Shown here piece after piece: positions 9,088 through 17,504 of a stretch of 64,000 nucleotides of DNA. Position numbers and translations under genes: made by a program. The first letter of the stretch is position 1, and each line of letters begins with the position of its first letter. This stretch comes from Lysobacter alkalisoli. Lineage in GTDB: Bacteria > Pseudomonadota > Gammaproteobacteria > Xanthomonadales > Xanthomonadaceae. The stretch covers positions 62,001 through 126,000 of the forward strand of contig NZ_CP041242.1 in NCBI RefSeq assembly GCF_006547045.1. The letters run 5' to 3'. The notes below the pieces were generated by a model. It ran no database searches and had not been told where the DNA came from. It saw nothing but the letters and a program-made list of their open reading frames with translations.

Positions 9088-9480
9088 TCAGTCGGCGGCG
9101 GAGGCCGTCTGGCAGGTAGCCGGGAGATGATCGGCCAACAGTTCGGCCTGTTGCACGCGCACGACATTGGCGTAACCGGGCACGTCGGTCGGCTCCAGGA
9201 GCCCCACGACTTCGGCGTAGACGCCCTGGTGCGGTTGGCCGAGCGCCTTCGAGCGGGCTGCCGAGCGGGTGCGCAGCGGCTCAAGCACGCTGTCGCTGCC
9301 GGTCATCCAGAGTGTCGAGGAGCTGCCGCACGGACGAATGATGTGCGACTCGTCGAGATGGATGTACAGGCCACGCACCGTGGACGGAGGTTCGGGCGGC
9401 GGGGTCGTGGCGCAGGCCGCGGTGGCGGCGGCGAGGACCGACAGTACGGCGAGCCGGCTCGGGCGGAAGCGGTTGGACAT
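9088..9480 (-). CDS. Small putative lipoprotein of unknown function
   Basis: A 130-residue protein with a lipoprotein signal peptide (MSNRFRPSRLAVLSVLAAAT followed by AACATTPPPEPP), so the mature chain should start at the Cys in AAC and be lipid-anchored. The mature part contains LYIHLDESHIIRPCGSSSTLW, which resembles the small beta-barrel-like modules of heat-shock or NlpE-type lipoproteins, but I cannot name the family with confidence. The ATG at 9480 has AAAGGAG seven bases upstream. It is monocistronic, convergent with rmuC. Confidence 0.65.
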   Translation of the reverse strand: MSNRFRPSRLAVLSVLAAATAACATTPPPEPPSTVRGLYIHLDESHIIRPCGSSSTLWMTGSDSVLEPLRTRSAARSKALGQPHQGVYAEVVGLLEPTDVPGYANVVRVQQAELLADHLPATCQTASAAD

Positions 9481-9649
9481 CGGCAAACTCCTTTTCGGAT
9501 GGACATATCCCGGGTTGCAGGCATGGTGCTTGCGGCGGCGATGCGCCGCGATGACGGGCGGCAGGAACCCCGGGAGGCGACAACCTTAACAGGAGCGGCC
9601 TGACATCTCGAAGACGGCCGCCGCCAGCGGCCCGGCTGGTGCAGGGCGG

Positions 9650-10822
9650 TCAGTTCCCGCCCGGCACCGATGGCAGTGCCGGCATTGCGTCGACCGGCAC
9701 GGTCGGATTGTCTTCCTCGCGCAGGTAGTCGGGCAGCGAGTCGTCCTCTTCGAGCAGGCGGTCGCCGTAGATCTGGTAGTTGCGGCGCTGCAGCCAGGCA
9801 TCGCGGACCAGGGCATAGTCGTCCGCGGCGCCTTCGCGCAGGCTGTCGGTGGCCAGCAGCTGGGTCCGGACGTCGACCAGTTGCAGGCCCTGCAGCGCAT
9901 AGCGCGCGGCGTTGTCGTCGATCTGGCGCAGCGGGCTCAGCGGAGCGTCGCCGACCAGGCCGAAGCTGTCGCGCAGGGTGCGCGGGCCGAACAGCGGCAG
10001 CTCGACATAGCGCGAGTTCTTCCAGCCCCACACGCCGAGGGTCTGGCCGAAATCCTCGCTGCGGTTGGGCAGCCTGGCGTCGCTGGCCGGATCGAAGATG
10101 CCGCCGATGCCGAGGGTGGAATTGAGCAGGAACCGCCCCAGCGACTGGCTGGCCTGCTTGGGCTTGCCCTGCAGCAGCGCGTTCACCGCCGACACCGGCT
10201 GGCCGAGGTTGTTGAAGAAGTTGCTGACCCCGAGCCGGACCGGGCGCGGCACCACCTTGACGTAGCTGCGCGCCAGCGGCCGGGCGACGTTGCGGTCGAC
10301 CGCGTTGTTGAAGCGGTGCATCTTGCGGTTGTAGCGCTCCCACGGGTCGTAGGCCGCCTGCATCTGGGCCGGCTCGGGCAGGGTCGGGTCGGCGACCGGG
10401 TCGTAGCCGCCGTAGATGGCGTGATAGTCGAATTCGGCTTCGGTGGGTGCGACCGGGTCCACTACGGGTTCCGGCACCACTTCCGGTGTCGCATCAGGCG
10501 GCGTTTCAAGTCCGGCTTCGGGGGCCGGCTCCAGCGCTGGCTTGATGCGCGCGTCCTGCTCCGCCTGTTCCGGCAGTTCTGCTTCCGGTGGCGTGGCTGC
10601 GGGCGTGATGTCTCCGGTCGCCTCGGCCAGGCAGCGCTGGAAGGCCGACGCAGCGTTGTCGGCGGCCTCCATGCAGCGCAGATAGGCGGCCTGTTCTGCG
10701 GCCGAGAGCGGGCGGGCCATGATCTGGGCCTGCGCTCCCAGCGACATCGCCGCAAGCAGGGCTGCGACGGTCAATCGCAGGGCAGGGCCTTCATGGTGGG
10801 CGTGCGAGTGGGGGCGTCGCAT
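9650..10822 (-). CDS. mlaA: MlaA/VacJ family phospholipid-transport protein
   Basis: A 390-residue MlaA homologue, much longer than E. coli MlaA (251). The MlaA domain lies in about residues 150-370 (YDPWERYNRKMHRFNNAVDR, NFFNNLGQPVSAVNALLQG, FLLNSTLGIGGIFDPAS, DFGQTLGVWG). MlaA sits in the outer membrane with porins and removes misplaced phospholipids from the outer leaflet, passing them to MlaC. The N-terminus has a signal peptide ending AAMSLGAQAQ, but I see no lipobox cysteine, unlike the lipoprotein MlaA of E. coli. Residues about 30-150 are an acidic Pro/Ala/Glu-rich linker with two cysteines. It is the last gene of the mla cluster, 89 nt after mlaB. Confidence 0.9.
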   Translation of the reverse strand: MRRPHSHAHHEGPALRLTVAALLAAMSLGAQAQIMARPLSAAEQAAYLRCMEAADNAASAFQRCLAEATGDITPAATPPEAELPEQAEQDARIKPALEPAPEAGLETPPDATPEVVPEPVVDPVAPTEAEFDYHAIYGGYDPVADPTLPEPAQMQAAYDPWERYNRKMHRFNNAVDRNVARPLARSYVKVVPRPVRLGVSNFFNNLGQPVSAVNALLQGKPKQASQSLGRFLLNSTLGIGGIFDPASDARLPNRSEDFGQTLGVWGWKNSRYVELPLFGPRTLRDSFGLVGDAPLSPLRQIDDNAARYALQGLQLVDVRTQLLATDSLREGAADDYALVRDAWLQRRNYQIYGDRLLEEDDSLPDYLREEDNPTVPVDAMPALPSVPGGN

Positions 10823-10911
10823 CGGCTGAGTGTACTGTCCGTAGCTGGAGTGTCGGCCACCCGATGGGGCGCTGGCAGCCGGAACACTGTGTTGTGTAAA
10901 GGGGATGCGAC

Positions 10912-11220
10912 TCAGCCTGCGTAGGTCAGGTTCGCGTCCATGCGGTAGGCGGCACGCAGTTCGGACAGGCCGGCGGGATCGCCCGCCACGCCGCCGGCGC
11001 CGCGGTCGATACCGGCCTGTTCGGCGATCTCGGCCAGCAGCGCCAGCCCGGCGCTGTCCACGCGCGTGACCGCGGTCAGGTCGAGTCGCCGGGTGCCGGC
11101 CAGCAGCGGACGTGCCTGCGTCCAGGCCGAGGCGCAGGCATCGCGGCCAAGCTCCCCGGCGAACATCAGGGTGTCGCCGTCGCGGCGGACGCTGGCAGCT
11201 GTCATGCGTGTCGTGTCCAT
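10912..11220 (-). CDS. mlaB: MlaB, STAS-domain protein of the Mla ABC transporter
   Basis: A 102-residue single STAS domain with the core segment RRLDLTAVTRVDSAGLALLAEI, where the conserved DSAG loop binds MlaF in the E. coli complex. MlaB stabilises and activates the MlaF ATPase on the cytoplasmic face. I chose the ATG at 11220, which has GGAG at a spacing of nine; 11205 is possible. It lies between mlaC and mlaA, the usual place. Confidence 0.85.
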   Translation of the reverse strand: MDTTRMTAASVRRDGDTLMFAGELGRDACASAWTQARPLLAGTRRLDLTAVTRVDSAGLALLAEIAEQAGIDRGAGGVAGDPAGLSELRAAYRMDANLTYAG

Positions 11221-11263
11221 GCGTTGAGGCTCCGTTGACGGCATCCCGGTGGACGCCGGCGCC

Positions 11264-11923
11264 TCAATTGGTCGAGGCCTGGATTGTACCGGCGCGGAGG
11301 TCGGCCGCGACCTGCGGAATCGACTTCTGCCGCAGCGGGGCGTCGAACTGGTTGCGGAAGGTCTGCACGAAGCTGACGCCTTCCACCATCACGTCGAACA
11401 CCTTCCACTGGCCGCCGCTCTGGCGCATCAGGTAGTCGACCGGCACCGGTTCGCCGCCCTGGCGCAGGTACTCGCTGGCGACCTTGACGATGGCGCCGCC
11501 GCGGATCGGGGTTTCCGACTTCACCCGCACCTGCAGGCGCGCATTGAGGTCGAGCAGGGAGCTGCCGTAACGCGACATCAGGCTGTCGGCGAGAGCGTCG
11601 GCGAACAGCTTCACGTCGGCGTCGGCGGCGCCGCGGCCGTGGGTGCCGAGCACCAGCCGGGCGGCGTAGTCGCGGTCGAACATGGAGTTGAACTCGCCGA
11701 CCATGAAGGCCTGCAGCTTGCCGCGGTCGGCGGTGAACTCGGCGCGGCGGGATTCGAGCGTGTTGAGGATGCGGGTGCTGTTGTCGAGTACAAGCTGGCT
11801 CGGGCTGGCGGCCTGGTTCGCCGCCTGCGCCTGTGCGGCGGCGGGTGCGATGGGCAGGCCGGCGGTGGCCAGCAGCAGCACGGACAGCGGGAGGGCTGCG
11901 AGTCGGATCATGCGTGAGGTCAT
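11264..11923 (-). CDS. mlaC: MlaC/Ttg2D periplasmic phospholipid-binding protein
   Basis: A 219-residue soluble periplasmic protein with a cleavable signal peptide (MTSRMIRLAALPLSVLLLAT, then PAAAQAQA) and the MlaC fold: an N-terminal helical part with LGTHGRGA replacing the usual LG..WR, and the strand-rich lipid pocket with VDYLMRQSGGQWKVFDVMVE and GVSFVQTFRNQFD. It shuttles phospholipids between MlaA at the outer membrane and the MlaFEDB complex. The ATG at 11923 has CTAGGAG seven bases upstream. The gene is 51 nt downstream of mlaD. Confidence 0.92.
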   Translation of the reverse strand: MTSRMIRLAALPLSVLLLATAGLPIAPAAAQAQAANQAASPSQLVLDNSTRILNTLESRRAEFTADRGKLQAFMVGEFNSMFDRDYAARLVLGTHGRGAADADVKLFADALADSLMSRYGSSLLDLNARLQVRVKSETPIRGGAIVKVASEYLRQGGEPVPVDYLMRQSGGQWKVFDVMVEGVSFVQTFRNQFDAPLRQKSIPQVAADLRAGTIQASTN

Positions 11924-11974
11924 GGGGCGGCTCCTAGGGGGAGGGCTCGGGAATGAGGGCTGGGCTTGCTGCAC

Positions 11975-12505
11975 TTACTGCAGGTAATCCGGCACGGCCT
12001 CGTCGGCGGTGTCGGGCGAGGTATTGCCGCTACTGCCCGCATTGTCGGCAGCGCCGCTGAACATGTACTTGCCGACCAGTTCGATGATGTCGACCGAGGA
12101 CTGGGTCAGGAAGATCTCGTCGCCGTCCTTGAGCGGGTCGGGGTCTCCGCCGGGCTTGAGACCGACGAAGCTCTCGCCGAGCAGGCCGCTGGTCAGGATC
12201 GCGGCGCTGGTGTCGGCCGGCAGGTCGCTGTAGCGGCTGTCGATGGCCAGGGTCACCACCGAATCCAGCTTGACCGGGTCCAGTCCGATCTTCGCCACCT
12301 TGCCGATGGTGACGCCGCCGACCTTGACCGGCGCGTTCTGCCGCAACGGGCCGAGGTTGCTGAAGCGGGCACTCACCTCATAGGTGCTGCCGCCAAAACT
12401 GAAGTTGCCGTTGGTGGAGGCGATCGCCAGCACCAGCAGGGAGGCCAGGGCCAGCAGAAGGAAGGCGCCGACGGCGAATTCGATGCGGGGGGCGCGAATA
12501 CTCAT
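11975..12505 (-). CDS. mlaD: MlaD, MCE-domain subunit of the phospholipid transporter
   Basis: A 176-residue inner-membrane-anchored protein: one N-terminal transmembrane helix (about residues 9-30, FAVGAFLLLALASLLVLAIA) and an MCE domain in the periplasm (about 40-115, with VKVGGVTIGKVAKI and SGLLGESFVGLKPG). In E. coli it forms a hexameric ring through which lipids pass. The C-terminus ends in a Ser/Asp-rich tail. A 42-bp palindrome lies just upstream in the gap to mlaE, so translation is not coupled here, unlike mlaF-mlaE. Confidence 0.93.
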   Translation of the reverse strand: MSIRAPRIEFAVGAFLLLALASLLVLAIASTNGNFSFGGSTYEVSARFSNLGPLRQNAPVKVGGVTIGKVAKIGLDPVKLDSVVTLAIDSRYSDLPADTSAAILTSGLLGESFVGLKPGGDPDPLKDGDEIFLTQSSVDIIELVGKYMFSGAADNAGSSGNTSPDTADEAVPDYLQ

Positions 12506-12523
12506 GGAAGGATCCTGTGGGGA

Positions 12524-12565
12524 GGGGCCAGAGTCGACTTTCCTAGGAAAGTCGACTCTGGCCCC
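12524..12565. repeat. Perfect 42-bp palindrome between mlaE and mlaD
   Basis: Bases 12524-12544 are the exact reverse complement of 12545-12565; the left arm begins GGGGCCAGAGTCGACTTTCC and the centre is CCTAGG. It starts 19 nt upstream of the mlaD start and ends 9 nt after the mlaE stop. In RNA it would form a 20-bp hairpin inside the operon. Sequences beginning GGGGTCAGAGT are, to my knowledge, seen as REP-like elements in related genomes, often near IS200-like REP-associated transposases; I see no such gene here. It could act as a mobile palindromic element, an attenuator or an mRNA stabiliser. Confidence 0.9.
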
Positions 12566-12574
12566 GGTTTCGGC

Positions 12575-13324
12575 TCATTTGAATAACAAAGCGGTCATGA
12601 CGAAGTTGAACATCAGCACCAGCAACGAGGCGTTGACCACCGCGCGGGTGGTTGCCACCGAGGTGCCCTCGATGGTCGGCTCGGCGTGGTAGCCGACGTA
12701 GGCCGCGACCAGCGCGGCGGTGGCGCCGAACACCGCGGCCTTGGCGAAGGCCATCATGAAGTCCTTGCCGAAGTCGACGCTGTCCTTGAGCACCTGCCAG
12801 AACACGCCGCCGTCGATGCCGATCACGTGCACCGCCTCGAAATAGCTGGCGCTGATCGCGAGGCTGCAGAAGAAGCCGGTCAGCAGCGGCACGCACAGCA
12901 CCGCGGCCCAGAACCGCGGCGCGACCGCCTTGCCGACCGGGTCGATCCCCATCAGCCCGAGCGCGGTGATCTGGTCGGTGGCGCGCATCAGGCCCAGTTC
13001 CGCGGCGATCGAGCTGCCGGCGCGGCCAATGAACAGCAACGCGGTCAGTACCGGGCCGAGTTCGCGGTACAGGCCGAGCCCGAGCATCGCGCTGACCTGG
13101 TTGGCGGCGCCGTAGGTGTCGAGTGCGCGGTAGCCGAGCAGGGTCACCGAAAGTCCGACGAACGCGCCGCCAACGACAATGATCGGCAGCGAACGTGCGC
13201 CGATCTTGTAGATTTCGCGCACCAGCTCACGCCAGAAGTCGGCGTTCGGTTTCGACGCCCGCAGCACCGCCAGCGAGAACAGGCCGGCGCGGCCCAGCGA
13301 GCGGGTGGCTTCAACGAAGGGCAT
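12575..13324 (-). CDS. mlaE: MlaE, permease subunit of the phospholipid ABC transporter
   Basis: A 249-residue integral membrane protein with about five to six hydrophobic helices and the conserved MlaE signature ELGPVLTALLFIGRAGSSIAAELG followed by MRATDQITALGLMGIDP. Two copies form the transmembrane core of MlaFEDB, coupled to MlaF. Its start codon overlaps the last base of the mlaF stop (TGATG), so the two are translationally coupled. Confidence 0.93.
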   Translation of the reverse strand: MPFVEATRSLGRAGLFSLAVLRASKPNADFWRELVREIYKIGARSLPIIVVGGAFVGLSVTLLGYRALDTYGAANQVSAMLGLGLYRELGPVLTALLFIGRAGSSIAAELGLMRATDQITALGLMGIDPVGKAVAPRFWAAVLCVPLLTGFFCSLAISASYFEAVHVIGIDGGVFWQVLKDSVDFGKDFMMAFAKAAVFGATAALVAAYVGYHAEPTIEGTSVATTRAVVNASLLVLMFNFVMTALLFK

Positions 13325-14115
13325 CAGGCGGCCTCCTGGGCATTACGCGGCGCCGCATCGAATCCGATCGGTCCGTCCGGCTCCCCGTTGAGGAACTGCC
13401 GCACCAGCGGATCTTCCGTGGCGGACAGTGCCTCCGGGCTGCCGGAGAACACGATCTGGCCGTTGGCGATCACGATCGCGTGGTCGGCCACAGGCAATGT
13501 CTCATGGACGTGGTGGGTGACCACGATGCTGGTCAGGCCGAGGGTATCGTTGAGCCGGCGCACCAGCGACATCACCACGCCGCTGGCGATCGGGTCCAGG
13601 CCGGTCAGCGGTTCGTCGTAGATCATCAGCGGCGGGTCCAGCGCCAGCGCGCGGGCCAGCGCGACCCGGCGCGCCATGCCGCCGGACAGCTCGCGCGGGA
13701 AGGCGTCGGCGGCGGCGCGCAGACCGACCGCGTGCAGCTTCATCCGCACCAGCCGCTCGATCACCGGTTTGGGCAGCGTGGTGTGCGCGCGCAGCGGCAG
13801 GGCCACGTTTTCGGCCGCGGTCAGGTCGGTCAGCAGGCCGTTGCCCTGCAGCATCACCCCGATACCCTTGCGCAACTCCAGCAGGTCGCGGTTGCGGGTC
13901 GGCATCGGCCGGCCGAACACCTCGACCGTGCCGGATGCGGGCTCCAACTCGCCGGTCAACGCCGCCAGCAGGGTCGACTTGCCGCTGCCCGACGGGCCGA
14001 GCACCGCAACGACCTGGCCCTTGGGCACCTCCAGGCTGATGTCGCGCAGGATGGTACGCCCGCCGCGGTCGAGGCGGACGCGATCCAGGCGAACGATGGG
14101 CGCGGGGGCGTTCAT
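13324..14115 (-). CDS. mlaF: MlaF, ATPase subunit of the phospholipid ABC transporter
   Basis: A 263-residue ABC ATPase: Walker A GPSGSGKST (40-48), Q-loop LQGNGLL (about 89-95), signature LSGGM (143-147), Walker B LMIYDEP (163-169) and H-loop VVTHHVHE. It powers lipid movement by MlaE/MlaD at the inner membrane. The ATG at 14115 is chosen because the chain MNAPAPIVRLDRVRL matches the family N-terminus; longer frames upstream lack signals. It is the first gene of the mla cluster, divergent from the DUF885 gene with about 200 nt between them for promoters. Confidence 0.92.
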   Translation of the reverse strand: MNAPAPIVRLDRVRLDRGGRTILRDISLEVPKGQVVAVLGPSGSGKSTLLAALTGELEPASGTVEVFGRPMPTRNRDLLELRKGIGVMLQGNGLLTDLTAAENVALPLRAHTTLPKPVIERLVRMKLHAVGLRAAADAFPRELSGGMARRVALARALALDPPLMIYDEPLTGLDPIASGVVMSLVRRLNDTLGLTSIVVTHHVHETLPVADHAIVIANGQIVFSGSPEALSATEDPLVRQFLNGEPDGPIGFDAAPRNAQEAA

Positions 14116-14317
14116 CGGAGTGTGTTCTCCGGGGCGGTTGTCGGGATGGGCGACGGGGAAAGCCGTTGAGCTTGGCGGCGACAAGCTGAACGGACCCTAT
14201 CGCCGATTGTCGCAGGCGCCGGCGTTCGATGCACACGCCCAAGCATGACCATCCACAGGGGCCATCCGTTCTCTGCGAGCCCAGAATGGAAGATCATCCG
14301 CCCCGAGTATTCCGCCC

Positions 14318-16213
14318 GTGCGCATCCTGTCTCCCCGCAATGCCCTCGCCCTCGCGCTGGCCCTTGGCCTGGCCGCCTGCAGCCCGCAGCCCGCGGGCGA
14401 CGCTTCGACAGCGGCACCCGTCGCGACCGCCGAACAGGTCCAGGCGGAGTCGCAACGCCTGAACGAGTGGTTCGACGTCCAGTACGAAGAGCTGCTGCAG
14501 TTCAGCCCGACCCAGCTGACCTTCCTCGGCCGCAAGGAACTCAACGACCAGATCGACGACGTGTCCGAAGCCGGCGTCCGCAAGCAGCTGGCGTGGATGG
14601 AGGCGTCGGTGAAGGAGATGGAATCGAGCTTCGACTACGACAAGCTGGATCCTGAGACCCGCTTGTCGTGGGACCTTTGGAAGCGCCAGTACGAAAACGC
14701 GCGCGCTGGCCTGCCGTTCCTCGGCAACGGCTATCCGTTCAACCAGATGGGCGGCATGCAGAACATGGTGCCGACCTTCCTGATCAACTTCCACAAGGTC
14801 GACGACGAGAGCGACTACCTGGCCTACGTCTCGCGCCTGCAGAAGGTGCCGGTGATGTTCGATCAGCTGCTCGAGCGTACCCGCGCCTCCGCGGCGCAGG
14901 GCATCCGCCCGCCGAAGTTCGCCTATGAGGGCGTGCTCGACCAGTCGCGCAAGATCATCGCCGGCGCACCATTCGATGGCGGTGCCGACAGCGCGCTGTG
15001 GGCCGACGCCCAGGCCAAGGCCGACGCACTGGCCAAGGACGACAAGATCAGCGAAGAGCGCGCCGCCGAACTCAAGGAACAGGCGCGCAAGGCGCTGGTC
15101 GAATCGATCAAGCCGGCCTACGACCGCGTGATCGCTTTCGCCGAAGAGGAGCTGCCGCAGGCCGCGGAGAATGCGGCCGGCGTCGGCACCAGCCACCCCA
15201 ACGGCAAGGCCTACTACGAGTACCAGCTCCGGCAGAACACCACCACCGACATGACCGCCGATGAGGTCCATCGGCTCGGCCTGTCCGAAGTGGCGCGCCT
15301 GCGCGGCGAGCTCGAGGCGGTGCAGCAGCAGATCGGTTTCGAGGGCGACCTGCAGGCCTTCTTCAAGCACGTGCAGGACGACCCCAACCGCCTGTATCCC
15401 AACACCGACGCCGGTCGCCAGGCCTATATCGACGACGCCACCCAGGCCATCGACAACATCAAGCAGCACCTGCCCGAATACTTCGGCCTGCTGCCCAAGG
15501 CCGGCCTGGAGGTCAAGCGCGTGGAAGCCTTCCGCGAACAGGACGGCGCCGCCCAGCACTACTACCCCGGCACCCCGGACGGCTCGCGCCCCGGCATCTA
15601 CTACGCGCACCTGTCGGACATGAGCTCGATGCCGAAGACCGAACTGGAGGTCATCGCCTATCATGAGGGCCTGCCCGGCCATCACATGCAGATCTCCATC
15701 GCCCAGGAGCTGGAAGACATTCCCACCTTCCGTACCCAGCAGTTCACCACCGCCTACACCGAGGGCTGGGGCCTGTACTCGGAGTTGCTGGCCAAGGAGA
15801 TGCCCGACACCTACGTGGACCCGTACTCCGAGTACGGCCGGCTGATGTCGGAGATGTGGCGCGCGATCCGCCTGGTGGTCGATACCGGCCTGCACGTCCA
15901 GGGCTGGACCGAGCAGGAGGCCGTCGATTACTTCCGCGCCAACAGCTCGGTGCCAGACGCCGCGATCCGCTCCGAAGTGCAGCGCTACCTGGTCATCCCG
16001 GGCCAGGCCACCGCCTACAAGGTCGGCATGATCAAGATCCTGGAACTGCGCAGGAACGCTGAAGCCGAGCTGGGCGACAAGTTCGACATCCGCGGTTTCC
16101 ACGACGCCGTGCTCGGCGGCGGAGCGTTGCCGCTCGACCTGCTGGAGAAGCGCGTCGATCTGTGGATCGAAGCGCAGCGTGGGGCGGCCGCTCCGGCGGC
16201 GGAAGCGGCTTGA
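14318..16213 (+). CDS. DUF885-family metallopeptidase lipoprotein
   Basis: A 631-residue lipoprotein of the DUF885 family, whose members carry an M3/M32-like zinc peptidase fold. The zinc motif HEGLPGHH is at 449-456 and the second Glu is probably in AYTEGWGLYSE. The N-terminus is a lipoprotein signal (MRILSPRNALALALALGLAA before Cys21), so the mature protein is probably anchored in a membrane, in or facing the periplasm. The start is a GTG at 14318. Relatives are abundant in Xanthomonadaceae, usually annotated as carboxypeptidase-like; the peptide substrate is unknown. The next gene starts on its stop codon. Confidence 0.88.
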   Translation: MRILSPRNALALALALGLAACSPQPAGDASTAAPVATAEQVQAESQRLNEWFDVQYEELLQFSPTQLTFLGRKELNDQIDDVSEAGVRKQLAWMEASVKEMESSFDYDKLDPETRLSWDLWKRQYENARAGLPFLGNGYPFNQMGGMQNMVPTFLINFHKVDDESDYLAYVSRLQKVPVMFDQLLERTRASAAQGIRPPKFAYEGVLDQSRKIIAGAPFDGGADSALWADAQAKADALAKDDKISEERAAELKEQARKALVESIKPAYDRVIAFAEEELPQAAENAAGVGTSHPNGKAYYEYQLRQNTTTDMTADEVHRLGLSEVARLRGELEAVQQQIGFEGDLQAFFKHVQDDPNRLYPNTDAGRQAYIDDATQAIDNIKQHLPEYFGLLPKAGLEVKRVEAFREQDGAAQHYYPGTPDGSRPGIYYAHLSDMSSMPKTELEVIAYHEGLPGHHMQISIAQELEDIPTFRTQQFTTAYTEGWGLYSELLAKEMPDTYVDPYSEYGRLMSEMWRAIRLVVDTGLHVQGWTEQEAVDYFRANSSVPDAAIRSEVQRYLVIPGQATAYKVGMIKILELRRNAEAELGDKFDIRGFHDAVLGGGALPLDLLEKRVDLWIEAQRGAAAPAAEAA

Positions 16214-17409
16214 TCCCCCTCGCCGGAAGGCAACCAGCGCGCCCGACAACAGCATCGTTGCCGGGCGCGCTGTTATCGAGCGCGCTGTCGAGCGTGCTGC
16301 TGCTGGCCGGCACTGCCGCTGCCGAGCCCGGGAGCAGCTTCGCCCTGTCCGTCCCCGAACCGCCGACAGCGGTCCGGGTCGAAGACCGCACCGTGCTGGG
16401 CTACGAATTGCACCTGGCCAACCACGCGCCGCATGCACTGGACCCGGTCCGGGTCGAGGTGCTGGCCGGAGACGAGGTCCTCGCGACCTACGAGGGCGAG
16501 GCGCTCGAGGCGCGGATCGACCGCTCCGGCCTGCAGCAGGATTCGGTGGCCGGCGCGCCGATCGCCTCCGGCCGGTGGGGAATCGTCTTCATCGACATCG
16601 CGCTGGACGGGACCGCGTTGCCATCCACCCTCGTCCATCGGATCGCCTTCGACAGAGCCGACGCGAGCGGGGCATTGCAGGAACAGCGAGTCGAGGGCGG
16701 ACCTGCCGAAGTCCGCCCCGGCATCGGCACGCCGCTGTCTCCCCCCTTGCACGGTGGACCCTGGGCCGCGATCAGCGACACCGGGTGGACGCGTGGCCAC
16801 CGCCGGGTCGGCTATGCCCTGGGTGGCCGCCTGCGCACGCCGGGTCGCTATGCCATCGACTGGGTGAAGCTGGACGCCGATGGCCGGCGACACCCGGACG
16901 GCAGTGGCCTGGCGAGCGATGCCTACAGTCATGGCGAAGACGTCCTGGCCGTCGCGGATGGCAGGGTGGTGAAGCTGCAGGACGGCATTGCGGAGCGGCG
17001 CCGGCTCGACGAGCGTCTGGACCGCGACCGCGCGCGTCGCGAAGGAAGCGGCAACACCGTGGTGCTGGACCTCGGCGACGGCCGCTTTGCCCACTACGCG
17101 CACCTGCGCCCGGGCAGCATCGTCGTTGCCGAAGGCCAGCGCGTCGCCCGTGGCGAGAAGATCGCCGAAGTCGGTTTCAGCGGCGGCGCCTCGGCCCCGC
17201 AGCTGCACTTCGCCATCACCGATGGCGCCGATGAACCCGCCAGCGAAGGTCTGCCGTTCCACTTCGGTGCCTTCGATCTCTCTGGCACCTATGCCGATCC
17301 CGCGCGTGCCGGCCAGGAGGCTTGGGGCGCCGCCCGTGTCGCGCCGGGACCGCGAACCAACGAAATGCCCGGACGTGGCGCGGTGGTGCGGTTCTTCCCG
17401 GCGCCATAG
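16210..17409 (+). CDS. Exported M23-family peptidase (LytM fold)
   Basis: A protein of about 399 residues with a signal peptide ending LLLAGTAAAEP, an N-terminal beta-rich region and a C-terminal M23 domain. Metal-binding pattern: SHGEDVLAVADG (H-x-x-D), then HYAHLRPGSI and PQLHFAI (the H-x-H second motif is reduced to LHF plus the HLRP His). M23 enzymes cut peptidoglycan cross-links or other peptides in the periplasm. The start is uncertain: TTG at 16210 overlaps the DUF885 stop as TTGA and has GGAAG upstream; TTG at 16258 would also keep a signal peptide. Confidence 0.75.
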   Translation: MIPLAGRQPARPTTASLPGALLSSALSSVLLLAGTAAAEPGSSFALSVPEPPTAVRVEDRTVLGYELHLANHAPHALDPVRVEVLAGDEVLATYEGEALEARIDRSGLQQDSVAGAPIASGRWGIVFIDIALDGTALPSTLVHRIAFDRADASGALQEQRVEGGPAEVRPGIGTPLSPPLHGGPWAAISDTGWTRGHRRVGYALGGRLRTPGRYAIDWVKLDADGRRHPDGSGLASDAYSHGEDVLAVADGRVVKLQDGIAERRRLDERLDRDRARREGSGNTVVLDLGDGRFAHYAHLRPGSIVVAEGQRVARGEKIAEVGFSGGASAPQLHFAITDGADEPASEGLPFHFGAFDLSGTYADPARAGQEAWGAARVAPGPRTNEMPGRGAVVRFFPAP

Positions 17410-17504
17410 CCTGCCGGGGCGGAGTTTACGTGCGCGCACCCATCAGGCTGCGATATCGCCGTCCCTGAAGGCGCCCGGCCGGCATCTGCCGGCGGGTCCC
17501 CATG

